Position numbers and translations under genes: made by a program. From IMG/VR virus record IMGVR_UViG_3300018077_000007, positions 1 through 64,000 of that record: DNA of 64,000 nucleotides, one strand, 5' to 3'. Each line of letters opens with the position of its first letter. The first letter of the stretch is position 1. Under the pieces are notes generated by a model, which was not told the DNA's origin, did not search any database, and worked only from the letters and a program-made list of their open reading frames with translations. Positions 22,470 through 30,881 of this stretch are shown here, in pieces. Source of the DNA: a virus.

Positions 22470-23987
22470 ATGCGCGAAGCGTGGACACTGGCCCCCCGAT
22501 GGGTGCTGAGTCTCACCGAGCGGCATGTGGCGCTCGGGGTCTGGATGGCCCTCGGGGTGCTGGTGGTCGTGCCGTTCCCGGTGCACAACTGGCCGATGGT
22601 GGAGCGGGCGGTCCCGATCATGTGGCTCCTCCTGGGCGGAGCTGTCTGTCTCTGCGCCAAGCTCGCCCTGCCGACGGTGCCCGGCCTGCATCGGGTGGCG
22701 TGGCCCTTGGCGGCATTGATCGCGTGGGCCTTGATCCGGGCGGGGATGATGGCGTTTCCGCTCCGGGCGTTGCAACTGCTCCTCCTGCTGGGCATGGCCG
22801 GGATGCTGTCAATGGCGGCCCGCACGCTTGATCCACGAGAGGTCCGGTGGGTGGCGTGGGCGATGTTCGCGGGCATCGCGTATGAGGCCATCCTGGGCCT
22901 CGTGAATATCACGCCACTCCTCTCGCCGCTGTGGCGGATGGCGCTGCTCGGGGTGTGGGCACCGTTCATCTGGGCGGGCCTCGTCATCCTCATGGTGGTC
23001 AGCGTGGTCCGGTCTGGATGGCCGCCGAGTCGATTCCACCTGGCGGGCCTCTGGGCGGGGGCGGTCGGCGTCGGCCTGTGGTGGATCGTGCGAGACGTGA
23101 CCGTGATGGCTGGCCCCTACCCCTACATGACGTTCGTGGAGCCCGCGTACTTCGGCAAACCGATGGGCTTTCTCACACACACCAACTATTTTGGCTCCCT
23201 GATGGCCCTCGGCCTGCCGCTGGTCTGGTCGCTGGTGGGGCTCCTCCCAGCAGCCGCTCTCTATGCCCTCATCATCACGTCCTGGTCCGGAGGGCCGATC
23301 ATTTCGGCCTCGGTTGGGGCCATCCTGATGGCGTGGCCGAGTCTGTCGCGTCGGTGGCGGGCGGTCCTGGTCGGCGTCTGCGTGGCCTCCGTCGGGTGGG
23401 TGATGACGGTCCATGAGTGGCGGCTTTCGGGGCGCTGGCAGGTGTGGCAGGCGATCTGGCCCGAGGTGAAACGGTATCCCCTGATCGGGCAGGGGCTCGG
23501 GTCCTGGCGCATCTGGGCCGACAACTACAACGTCAAACTCTCGGTCGCGGCCAACAAGCCCGTCGTGTTCGCCACTCTCCAAGCCCACAACGAAGCCTAC
23601 CAACTCTGGTTCGAGCTGGGGCTGATCGGGCTCGGGTTGGGCCTCGCGTGGGTGCTCTGGCTTGGGCGCGATGCGTGGCGGCTCTGGTGGGCCTGCCCAG
23701 CGGGCACCCCAGAGTTTTGGTCCCCGGGGCACGTCCCGCTCGACCGGGCCTGGATCGCCATGATCGCGGTGGCGGTGGTCAACTCGTTCGGGAGCCCGAT
23801 CTTTCACCTGCCCGGGCAAACCGTTTTTGTGCTGTTTGCGATGGCCCAAATGCAGGCGTCAACGGCGCGGCTTGCAGCGCTGACGCCAGACCCAGGATCC
23901 GACAACGGCACGGGATCGTCCCGCGCCCAACGGAGGCACGTCCATGGCACCCATCCCCGAAGACATCGCCCAGTCGTTGCCGCTTAA
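22470..23987 (+). CDS. O-antigen polymerase/ligase-like membrane protein (Wzy/WaaL family)
   Basis: 505 residues from ATG 22470 after TTGAGGAGGGACG. About 10-12 hydrophobic segments. The C-terminal half has the Wzy_C-type pattern: a periplasmic loop with LIGQGLGSWRIW (about 332), then AHNEAYQLWFELGLIGLG (about 372-389). These enzymes polymerise or ligate O-antigen in the inner membrane. In a phage it could change the host surface and block superinfection. It lies between exported fibre-like genes. Confidence 0.75.
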   Translation: MREAWTLAPRWVLSLTERHVALGVWMALGVLVVVPFPVHNWPMVERAVPIMWLLLGGAVCLCAKLALPTVPGLHRVAWPLAALIAWALIRAGMMAFPLRALQLLLLLGMAGMLSMAARTLDPREVRWVAWAMFAGIAYEAILGLVNITPLLSPLWRMALLGVWAPFIWAGLVILMVVSVVRSGWPPSRFHLAGLWAGAVGVGLWWIVRDVTVMAGPYPYMTFVEPAYFGKPMGFLTHTNYFGSLMALGLPLVWSLVGLLPAAALYALIITSWSGGPIISASVGAILMAWPSLSRRWRAVLVGVCVASVGWVMTVHEWRLSGRWQVWQAIWPEVKRYPLIGQGLGSWRIWADNYNVKLSVAANKPVVFATLQAHNEAYQLWFELGLIGLGLGLAWVLWLGRDAWRLWWACPAGTPEFWSPGHVPLDRAWIAMIAVAVVNSFGSPIFHLPGQTVFVLFAMAQMQASTARLAALTPDPGSDNGTGSSRAQRRHVHGTHPRRHRPVVAA

Positions 23988-24585
23988 GCGCGGGCCGGGG
24001 CGCCCCGCCCGCCCGGTCCAGTCCGGTCCGCCTCCCGAGGAGGCGGACGGCCCCGCCGTGGCCGTCGCGGTGGCCCCCGTCGGGGTGGACCTAAGCGGGT
24101 TCGTCTCCATCGAGCAGCAGATCCTCGCCCCGGTCCTGCCGGTCATCACGGATGCCAAGGGCCAGGGGGCCATTGTGGTGTATCTCGGGGCGGGGGATCG
24201 GTACTCTTGCGCCAAGCCCGGCAAGGTCGTGCGCGAGTCCTATGAAATCGCCCCCAACGAGTTTGAGATCCACTATTCCGTGTCCGAAGCCGGCATGGAA
24301 GCCCATGTGTTCGAGAGCCGGGATCTGGTGGGACACATCGTCTCCTCCCGGATCGTGGGCAGTACGGCGCCCCCGGCCGTCCAGGGACGCCCCTTTTGCC
24401 GATGCGCCCATCCCGAACACCTCCGGCTGTTCATGCGGGAGGTCGATGAGGCGAAGCGGCACCTTTTTCGCCTCTTCATCCCGCCCGAGGCGAACGCGGC
24501 CTTTACCCGGTACGTCCAGGAACGGGAGCGGAACATGCGGGAGCAGCAACAGTTCGAGGAGGATCTGATCCGCAACGCTTCGTAG
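23944..24585 (+). CDS. Unknown soluble protein (213 aa)
   Basis: ATG 23944 overlaps the 3' end of the Wzy-like gene by 44 bases. It begins with a Pro/Ala-rich linker (LKRGPGRPARP), followed by a mixed region and a helical, charged C-terminus (RYVQERERNMREQQQFEEDL). One FCRCAHPEH segment has a Cys pair. No family recognised. Confidence 0.55.
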   Translation: MAPIPEDIAQSLPLKRGPGRPARPVQSGPPPEEADGPAVAVAVAPVGVDLSGFVSIEQQILAPVLPVITDAKGQGAIVVYLGAGDRYSCAKPGKVVRESYEIAPNEFEIHYSVSEAGMEAHVFESRDLVGHIVSSRIVGSTAPPAVQGRPFCRCAHPEHLRLFMREVDEAKRHLFRLFIPPEANAAFTRYVQERERNMREQQQFEEDLIRNAS

Positions 24586-24590
24586 TCACC

Positions 24591-24608
24591 TCTGCCCCCC
24601 GGGGCAGA
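24591..24608. repeat. Dispersed palindrome copy 5
   Basis: TCTGCCC, CCCG, GGGCAGA lies between genes, 5 bases after a stop and about 18 bases before the next ATG, with GAAAGGAG right after it. Confidence 0.65.
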
Positions 24609-24626
24609 ACGAAAGGAGTCCATCCC

Positions 24627-24905
24627 ATGAGTGACGGGCGGTCAGTGCCTGAGAAGATTGACGGGAGCCCCTTCGTCCCGAAGGGCGACTTCGAGAACCT
24701 GAATGAAGGCCCCCCCACCGGCCCGGGGGATTTGCCCGAAGCCGAAGCCGCCGGCAAGGCGTTCGGCGGTCTGAAGCGCGGCCCGACCTATTCGACCGTG
24801 ACGGGGCCGGCGAAGGTCCCGATGCTGAAAGAGGTCGATAACCCGACTGACCTTCGGGGGTTGGAGAGCTATCCGATCACGTCGAAGGGCGGCGAGAAAG
24901 ACTGA
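24627..24905 (+). CDS. Small unknown protein (92 aa)
   Basis: ATG 24627 follows GAAAGGAGTCCATCCC. Polar, Gly/Pro-rich and largely disordered-looking (MSDGRSVPEKIDGSPFVPKG). No motif. It may be a minor virion protein given its place. Confidence 0.5.
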   Translation: MSDGRSVPEKIDGSPFVPKGDFENLNEGPPTGPGDLPEAEAAGKAFGGLKRGPTYSTVTGPAKVPMLKEVDNPTDLRGLESYPITSKGGEKD

Positions 24906-24917
24906 TCCAGAGGCTCC

Positions 24918-25274
24918 ATGCGGCGGCCCTGGCCCGGGTTCCTCGTGGGGGGGTGCGTGACCGTGGTGCTGGTGGCCACGGCCCTCGCCCAAGGGTTGCC
25001 GACGCGCCGGACGGCGACCTGGCGAGTGATCTGTACCGCCACGACCAGCCATGCCGTGGCCAGCCGGGATCGCCCCCGGGCCGTGACGTTCGGCAACATG
25101 GGGACGATCACCCTCTATCTCGGCAGTTCGGATGACGCCGTCCCCCGGATCACGCTTCATGCCGGGGCCACGCGGGCCTACACCAACACCTTTGCCGGGT
25201 TCGTGTGTGGCACGGCGGGCGAGTACGGCGGCACGGGGTCTACCACCTTGGAGGTCGAAGAGGAGCTCCCTTGA
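24918..25274 (+). CDS. Exported small beta protein (118 aa)
   Basis: ATG 24918. A Sec signal ends ALA before QGLPTRR. The mature part is beta-rich: FGNMGTITLYLGSS and ITLHAGATRAYTN, the type of a small beta-sandwich decoration or adhesin domain. Two cysteines could form a disulfide outside the cytoplasm. The stop overlaps the TTG start of the next gene. Confidence 0.55.
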   Translation: MRRPWPGFLVGGCVTVVLVATALAQGLPTRRTATWRVICTATTSHAVASRDRPRAVTFGNMGTITLYLGSSDDAVPRITLHAGATRAYTNTFAGFVCGTAGEYGGTGSTTLEVEEELP

Positions 25275-26164
25275 AGAAGTTCCCCTGGAGGCTTGTGGTG
25301 GCGGTCCTCGGGGCTGCGGGCCTCCTCCTGGGAGCCACGGTCACGTACTCCCCGTATCGCCCGACCGGGCCGGTAGTCTTCCAGCCCGGCTCGGTCACGG
25401 TGCCGCAGGTGACCGGCACCACCGGCCTCTTCAGCGGCCTCTACTGGCCGCTTGCGAACCATCTCGGCGTCACAATCAGCGGCCATGAAGCCGTCCGGTT
25501 TCACGGGACGGCCCTGACGCTTCACCACACCACGGCTCTCCGATTCACCCACTCTGAAGCCCAGATGCACGGGGGCCAGCGGAGCCACATCACGGCCCTC
25601 CGGATCAGCACCGTTGGGGCGGCGTCCAGCACCGATCCTGACGGGAACGACCAGCTCGTGGTGGGCCATGCCAGCACGGTGCTCCGGTTCGAGACCATTG
25701 GGGGGGAACTCTTCCGCCTCCACGCAGGCGGACTCATGGCGGTGGCCAACGGCTCGTGGACGATCGGCACGTCCGCTGGCAGCCGCCCGAACGCCATCCA
25801 TGTCCAAACCTCAATTGAGGCCCGCCAGTTCATCGCCCGGATTCACTCGACCACCATCGCCTCGGAGGGGACGGCGGCGGTCAATATTGAGCGGATTAAC
25901 CCCTCTCGGGACTATATCGAGTTGACCTGTAACGATGCCAATGGGTGCACGATTGTCATGGTGATCGGGGCCGATGCGGATGGCGGCGGCCTAGTCGCGG
26001 GGACCCGCGTCACGTTCGCTAACGCGGGATCGAATACCATCAACTTTTCTGATACAGCAGGCCGATCCGAACTGTCGGCAGCCTTGGCGGCGGCAGTGGA
26101 TCAAACGATCACGCTGGTCTATTCCGGCGTGAAGTGGCGAGAAGTAGGGAGATCAAGCAATTGA
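25271..26164 (+). CDS. Exported fibre-like protein with beta repeats
   Basis: 297 residues from TTG 25271, overlapping the previous TGA. An N-terminal hydrophobic signal or anchor (KKFPWRLVVAVLGAAGLLLG) is followed by His-rich beta segments (FHGTALTLHHTTALRFTHS) of the tail-fibre shaft kind, and a C-terminal domain (RDYIELTCNDANG, GGLVAGTRVTFANAG). Likely a receptor-binding or fibre protein; the signal peptide is unexpected. Confidence 0.55.
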   Translation: MKKFPWRLVVAVLGAAGLLLGATVTYSPYRPTGPVVFQPGSVTVPQVTGTTGLFSGLYWPLANHLGVTISGHEAVRFHGTALTLHHTTALRFTHSEAQMHGGQRSHITALRISTVGAASSTDPDGNDQLVVGHASTVLRFETIGGELFRLHAGGLMAVANGSWTIGTSAGSRPNAIHVQTSIEARQFIARIHSTTIASEGTAAVNIERINPSRDYIELTCNDANGCTIVMVIGADADGGGLVAGTRVTFANAGSNTINFSDTAGRSELSAALAAAVDQTITLVYSGVKWREVGRSSN

Positions 26165-26186
26165 TCGCCACCCCCGCGCCCAAGCC

Positions 26187-27257
26187 ATGACGCGCCGATG
26201 GGGTTGCTCGGTCGCCCTCCTGACCGCCGTGTTCCTGGCCGGCGTGCTCCTCGCCCAGTTGACGCCAGCCCCCGCGCAGGTCACGCCGGGGCGTCCGCAG
26301 GTCGTCAACGTCCAGCACATCAGCACGGTGGTCCACATTGCGGCAGCGGCAGCGCCGTGGCCGTTCTCAATGGCGATGGCCACGCGCTGTGTCAATACGG
26401 CGGGAACCGCGTTCGAGGCGTGCGGGGGAGGGGCCGGCGGTGGCGACGCCGTGAACGTGTTCCATCAATCGACCATTCGGCATATCTCCTCCATCACCCA
26501 CGTCGGCGGCACGATCAGCCTCGTGAACCAAGCCGGGACGTATGCGACCTTCACCGGCACCACCCTCGACGTGACGTGTACGGGATGCGCGGCGGCCTCC
26601 GTCGTGGCGGTGTCGCATATCTCCGGAGCGGTCCATATCGGGGGGACCATCGGCGGTGCCCAGTTCCATATCCAAGGGCTTGGGACTCCCGGCCAGTCGC
26701 ACGGCGGGGTGCTGTCCATTCAAGGCATTGGGGGCGGAAACCCCGTGCCGGTCATCGGGACCATCGGGCTCCCAGTGAATCAGCAGGGCGTGTGGAACAT
26801 CCAGGCGACCCATCAAGGGGGCCAATGGAACATGGCTCACGTGACCTCCGTGACCCATGTGGCGGTCACCGCATTCGGATCAACGGCGGTCGATCCATGC
26901 ATGGGGCGCTCGAAATCCTACGTCGGCATCAGCCAGACGGCGGGCACGCAATTGGTCACCGGGGTCGCCAACCAGCGGGTCTACGTTTGTTCACTCAACG
27001 TCGTGTCCGCCACCGCACAGAATTTAGCGGTTGTGGCGGGGACGGGCGTGACCTGTGCGACCACGACCGTTGGGGTGCCGGGCCTAACGGGAGGGGCGAC
27101 CGCCGCGACGGGATGGAATCTCGCGGCGAACGGCGGGTTGACGTTCGGGGCTGGAGCGGCCGCCATCGCGCAGACCACCGTCAATGGCGATTCGGTTTGT
27201 TTACTCCAGTCCGGGACCGGCCAAGTCTCGGGAGGTCTAAGTTATGTCACGCAATGA
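26187..27257 (+). CDS. Exported fibre-like protein with His-rich repeats
   Basis: 356 residues, ATG 26187. The Sec signal ends APA before QVT. The body repeats a V-x-H-I-S-x-V-x-H-I-G-G-T-like pattern (VQHISTVVHIA, VSHISGAVHIGG, SSITHVGGT). Comparable phage beta-repeat proteins, as I recall them, usually carry Asn at these places. A C-terminal domain contains Cys pairs. Likely trimeric fibre or surface protein. The 3' end overlaps the next gene by 14 bases. Confidence 0.55.
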   Translation: MTRRWGCSVALLTAVFLAGVLLAQLTPAPAQVTPGRPQVVNVQHISTVVHIAAAAAPWPFSMAMATRCVNTAGTAFEACGGGAGGGDAVNVFHQSTIRHISSITHVGGTISLVNQAGTYATFTGTTLDVTCTGCAAASVVAVSHISGAVHIGGTIGGAQFHIQGLGTPGQSHGGVLSIQGIGGGNPVPVIGTIGLPVNQQGVWNIQATHQGGQWNMAHVTSVTHVAVTAFGSTAVDPCMGRSKSYVGISQTAGTQLVTGVANQRVYVCSLNVVSATAQNLAVVAGTGVTCATTTVGVPGLTGGATAATGWNLAANGGLTFGAGAAAIAQTTVNGDSVCLLQSGTGQVSGGLSYVTQ

Positions 27258-28431
27258 GGACCACAGGGGACTCGTGGGCGTCTGGGGCCTGATCCTCTCT
27301 GCGGCTCTGCTCGTCGTGTTCTCTGCCCCGGCAGGGGCGCGCCCCATCCTCCCCGTGGCCACCTATCCTGCCGGGACACAGGCATTTGGCCCGCTCATGC
27401 TTCCGGCCACCGTGCACGATCTCGCCTTCGAGGTTGATGTCAGCGCGCACACGGATCCTGCTGCGGACCTGGTCGTCTCGGTGGACCTCTCCCGCGATGG
27501 GGGGACCACCTGGCAATTCTGGAAGGGGGTCTCTCGCCGTGGGGGAATCAAACGGCATCCCGACACGGGGCTGCCGGTCCCCCTGATGACCTCGCGCCAC
27601 TGGCTCCCGCCGGGACCGACGTGGGTCCGGGGCACCGTGACGGTAACGCACCCCCTGCAATTCGCCCTGGATCTGGAAACCGCGCAGAACGACGCCGACC
27701 CGCGCCTCCGGCCCACGGTCGCGGCTCCGGATGAGCATCGGTCCCTCTCGTTCGATACCTCGACCAACGGGGGCAACAACAACAATGTCACGAGCATCTC
27801 GTGGTCTCATACGACGGCGGCCACGGCGAAGGCCCTCGCGGTCTTCGGGTTCGTGGCGGATGGCACCGACGGCTCCCGCGACATCAGCAACGTCACCTAT
27901 GCGGCGGTGGCGATCACCAGCCTCATTGTGGACATCGACAACTCGGTGGGCAACATCGAGATGGAAGTGTGGTATCAGCTCTCCCCGACGACCGGCGCCC
28001 AGACCGTGGCCATCACGGGGAACGGCGGGGCTGGCTCGGCGGACGAGTTGACGGGGGTGGCCGTCACGCTCATTGACGATGTGGGCGCGCCCACGCTAGA
28101 CACGAGCGGGAGCGGAACCGGCAACGCGGACACTGGGAGTCAGTCCCTGACGATTGCGGACAATGCCTTCATGGTTGCGGGGATCATCACGGATCTCGCC
28201 AACCCGCTCAACCTGTCGGTGACCGTTGGGACCGAGCGGCAAGAACTGGACGTGGGCGGGCAAACGGTTGGCGGCGCGACCCGAGGCCCGCTGACCCCAG
28301 CCGGTGCCTACGCCATCACATGGGGCATCTCGGGGAATGCCGAGTTCGCCATCGGCGCGCTCTCGTTTGCCCCGGCGGTGGCGGGAGGGGCGGCGGTCCC
28401 GCTCCGGACCCTGATGGGCGTCGGGCAATAG
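27244..28431 (+). CDS. Exported beta-rich surface protein
   Basis: 395 residues, ATG 27244 after GGGAGGTCTAAGTT. A signal sequence ends AGA before RPILP. The mature protein has immunoglobulin- or jelly-roll-like strands (FEVDVSAHTDPAADLVVSVDLS, SRDGGTTWQFW) and a Gly/Asn-rich C-terminal half (STNGGNNNNVTSISW). It fits an adhesin or carbohydrate-binding virion protein. No catalytic motif seen. Confidence 0.55.
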   Translation: MSRNEDHRGLVGVWGLILSAALLVVFSAPAGARPILPVATYPAGTQAFGPLMLPATVHDLAFEVDVSAHTDPAADLVVSVDLSRDGGTTWQFWKGVSRRGGIKRHPDTGLPVPLMTSRHWLPPGPTWVRGTVTVTHPLQFALDLETAQNDADPRLRPTVAAPDEHRSLSFDTSTNGGNNNNVTSISWSHTTAATAKALAVFGFVADGTDGSRDISNVTYAAVAITSLIVDIDNSVGNIEMEVWYQLSPTTGAQTVAITGNGGAGSADELTGVAVTLIDDVGAPTLDTSGSGTGNADTGSQSLTIADNAFMVAGIITDLANPLNLSVTVGTERQELDVGGQTVGGATRGPLTPAGAYAITWGISGNAEFAIGALSFAPAVAGGAAVPLRTLMGVGQ

Positions 28432-28435
28432 CGCC

Positions 28436-28717
28436 ATGTTCCCTGATCTGCACCCGTTCAGCTACGTGGAGGTGACGGTTTCGACCGACGTGGTGAGCCT
28501 GTCCGTCCCGGCGGAGACCTGCTTTGCCGTGCTCCGATTCGAGGATGGGCCGGTGCGGTATCGCGTGGATGGGGGCGCCCCCTCCACCACCGTTGGGTTG
28601 CCGGGCGAGCACGGCGATCAGCTGCCGCTCTGGTATCAATCGGTCGCCCAATTCCGCGTGATTCGGAGCGGCGGGGCGGATGGCGTGGTTCGGGCGACGT
28701 TTTATCGGAAGCGGTAA
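28436..28717 (+). CDS. Small beta-rich protein (93 aa)
   Basis: ATG 28436 four bases after the previous stop. VEVTVSTDVVSLSVPAETCF, then RYRVDGGAPSTTVG and FRVIRSG resemble small head or tail decoration proteins with an RyRxDGxxPT core. No signal peptide, unlike its upstream neighbours. Confidence 0.5.
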   Translation: MFPDLHPFSYVEVTVSTDVVSLSVPAETCFAVLRFEDGPVRYRVDGGAPSTTVGLPGEHGDQLPLWYQSVAQFRVIRSGGADGVVRATFYRKR

Positions 28718-28733
28718 CCCGGAGGAGGAGGGG

Positions 28734-28979
28734 ATGCCCATTGATCCCGTGTGGGTGGTAAGTGGCCTCTTGGCGATCATTGGGGCCGTGCTGGGGTTGT
28801 CGGTGAAGATCATTTTGCAGAACCTCCAGCGACAGCACCAGGAGAACCTTGAGCAGTTCAAGACGATTTCGGCCGAGATCCATACGCTCAATACCCTGTT
28901 CCTGGACCATATCCGGGACCATGCGACGGGGGCGTTTCAGGCCCGCGCCCGCCAAGGAGGGGAGCCGTGGAAACCATAA
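28734..28979 (+). CDS. One-helix membrane protein with coiled coil (81 aa)
   Basis: ATG 28734 after GGAGGAGGAGGGG. A membrane helix at about 6-30 (VVSGLLAIIGAVLGLSVKI) is followed by a Gln/Leu/Ile coiled coil. It is of holin or spanin-like plan. Overlaps the next GTG by 13 bases. Confidence 0.5.
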   Translation: MPIDPVWVVSGLLAIIGAVLGLSVKIILQNLQRQHQENLEQFKTISAEIHTLNTLFLDHIRDHATGAFQARARQGGEPWKP

Positions 28980-29332
28980 GTGCCGACTGGTCGCGGATTG
29001 ACGGGGGCCTCATCTATACCTGGGTGCTCACGCCTGGGCATCCGGCGCAGCCGGTCTGGGCGGGGGCCACGCCGATCCGCCTGGTGCAGGCGAGCGGCTA
29101 TTTTGGGGGCGCGCGGGTCGGCCTCGTGGGTAGCCTCTTGATTGACGGCCCGTTTCATCCGATCCCGACGGCTGACGGCGGCGGGCCGTTTCTGGTGACG
29201 CGGTCGGGCGGCGCGGCCCTCAGCCTCGTGGGCCTGTGGCTCCGCCCAGAACTCGTCGGCGGCGATACGACAACGGCGGTGACCGTGATGGTCGCCTTGC
29301 TGAATCCTGGCCATCAACGGCCGATGGATTGA
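28967..29332 (+). CDS. Unknown beta-rich protein (121 aa)
   Basis: GTG 28967 after AAGGAGGGGAGCC. It begins METISADWSRIDGGLIY and continues with alternating strands and Gly turns (PIRLVQASGYFGGARVGLVG). Resembles small head-decoration or stopper-type proteins in composition, but no family is recognised. Confidence 0.5.
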   Translation: METISADWSRIDGGLIYTWVLTPGHPAQPVWAGATPIRLVQASGYFGGARVGLVGSLLIDGPFHPIPTADGGGPFLVTRSGGAALSLVGLWLRPELVGGDTTTAVTVMVALLNPGHQRPMD

Positions 29333-29340
29333 CAGGAGCT

Positions 29341-29973
29341 ATGCGCATGGCACCAACGCCCTCCACCCCCGACGCGATTCACATCGCCGCCGAGCAACTG
29401 CGGGTCGTCAAGCATCGGTTCCTCCTGCCGTGGCTGGAAATGTCGGACGCCCTGGATGCGGCGTCGGAGACGATTCTCGCCATTGGCGAAGCCGAACAGC
29501 GGCGGGCGCGGCTTCAGGAAGAACTGGCGGCCCTCGGGGCCGACGTGGCCACTCGGCGGGCCGAGACGACCGACGCGCTGATCGCTCTGACGGTGGAACA
29601 CGACACGGCCCTGGCGACGCTGGGCGCGACCTACGCCGCCAAGCACGCCACGCTGGAACAGGACTTTGCGAGGACCGTCAGCCAGCGACAGGCCACGCTG
29701 GCGGCCACGCTGGAGGAGACGTCGCGGCAGATCACGGAGGCCACCACACACCTGACCGAGGTGCGCCGCGAGCAGGCCGAGGCCCTGAAGGCGCATCAGC
29801 ACACGCTCAAGGTCTCGGCCGAGCGGGCGGACCAGCACCTCCAGGAGGTCCTCACGCGCACCGTGGCGGCCGACAAAGAGCTGCGCCGGCTGGATGCTCG
29901 CGTGCGGGAACTCCGCAGTGAGGCGCAGCGGGAAGCGACCCGGCTCCGGGAATTGGCGGATCGGGCGGGGTGA
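29341..29973 (+). CDS. Long coiled-coil protein (210 aa)
   Basis: ATG 29341 after GACAGGAGCT. After a short start (MRMAPTPSTPDAIHIAAEQL) almost the whole protein is a heptad-like helix rich in Ala, Glu, Arg and Thr with no Gly or Pro breaks (about 45-205). Probably a structural rod or assembly factor of the virion. It precedes the adaptor gene. Confidence 0.6.
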   Translation: MRMAPTPSTPDAIHIAAEQLRVVKHRFLLPWLEMSDALDAASETILAIGEAEQRRARLQEELAALGADVATRRAETTDALIALTVEHDTALATLGATYAAKHATLEQDFARTVSQRQATLAATLEETSRQITEATTHLTEVRREQAEALKAHQHTLKVSAERADQHLQEVLTRTVAADKELRRLDARVRELRSEAQREATRLRELADRAG

Positions 29974-29981
29974 GATAAGCC

Positions 29982-30881
29982 ATGGCGTTCGATGCGTATA
30001 CGACGGCCGAGGCGTATATCCTCGACCGGGTGGGCGAGGATGGGACGGTCACGACCACTATGCTGGCCTCGCTCGCGAGGGATTTTTTGATCGCGCGGTG
30101 GCGGGATCTGGTGCTCCGCTTCCCCTGGATCGGGCTGACCAAGACCCCCCCCGGGATTTTTTTAACGAGCGATGACATCAGCACCCTCACCATTACCGTG
30201 GCCGCGACGGGGATCGCCGCGGCCGGGACGCTCTCGGCGGCCCCGGCGGGGAGCCTCTCGCTTGTGGACTACAAGATGCGCCCGACCGGCAAGGACTGGG
30301 TGGCCCGGGTGACGGTCCATGCGGCGGATGGCACGGCGGTCACGCTCGATGCCGTCCCCGAAACCCTCGCGGCGGGATCCGCCATCACGCTTTTTCAGGA
30401 TGAATACACGTTGGCCTCTGATGTGGCCCTCTTCATTGATGGCCTGTGGACCCAGGAGGGGAACTTTGTGGCCCTCGTGGGCGAGGAGGAGTTGAAGGCG
30501 AAGTGGCCGGATCCGCCGGCCTCGGGGTATCCGCCCGAAGCGTTTGCTCGGCTGACGATGCGCCGCGTGCGGCTGTCGTCCTATCCCACGGCCCTGAAAC
30601 GGATCGAGTATCCCTATACCCGCATGCCCGCCGATCCCTCGGGCAGCGGCACCGTGGACTTGCCGAGTCAGTTACGCACCGTCTGGGTGGAATTGGCCCT
30701 GGCCGATCTGCTGGATGAGAAGTACGACCGGCGAGCGCATCCGGTGTTGCTCAAGGCCGAGGGCAAACTGGAGCAGTTGATCGGGCTGGAATCCCGGTTT
30801 CGGATGGGCGAGGGGATGCTGTCGCACGGGACGCGGGTGGCCCCGTATGGAGATGTGAAGCGGGGAGGGTACGGCTCTTGA
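29982..30881 (+). CDS. Head-tail adaptor-type protein
   Basis: 299 residues, ATG 29982. The N-terminus (YTTAEAYILDRVGEDGTVTT) and the C-terminal helix (VELALADLLDEKYDRRAHP ... KAEGKLEQLIGLE) are like podovirus adaptor or head-completion proteins that sit below the portal. The TGA stop (30879-30881) is formed by the right end of the TnpB element (TCTTGACATCC), so the last residues may differ from the ancestral protein. Confidence 0.55.
   Translation: MAFDAYTTAEAYILDRVGEDGTVTTTMLASLARDFLIARWRDLVLRFPWIGLTKTPPGIFLTSDDISTLTITVAATGIAAAGTLSAAPAGSLSLVDYKMRPTGKDWVARVTVHAADGTAVTLDAVPETLAAGSAITLFQDEYTLASDVALFIDGLWTQEGNFVALVGEEELKAKWPDPPASGYPPEAFARLTMRRVRLSSYPTALKRIEYPYTRMPADPSGSGTVDLPSQLRTVWVELALADLLDEKYDRRAHPVLLKAEGKLEQLIGLESRFRMGEGMLSHGTRVAPYGDVKRGGYGS

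Noticed and set aside
21422-28431. Diversity-generating retroelement acting on the fibre genes
   Set aside because: No reverse transcriptase, template repeat or A-specific variation is visible; the His bias uses mixed codons.
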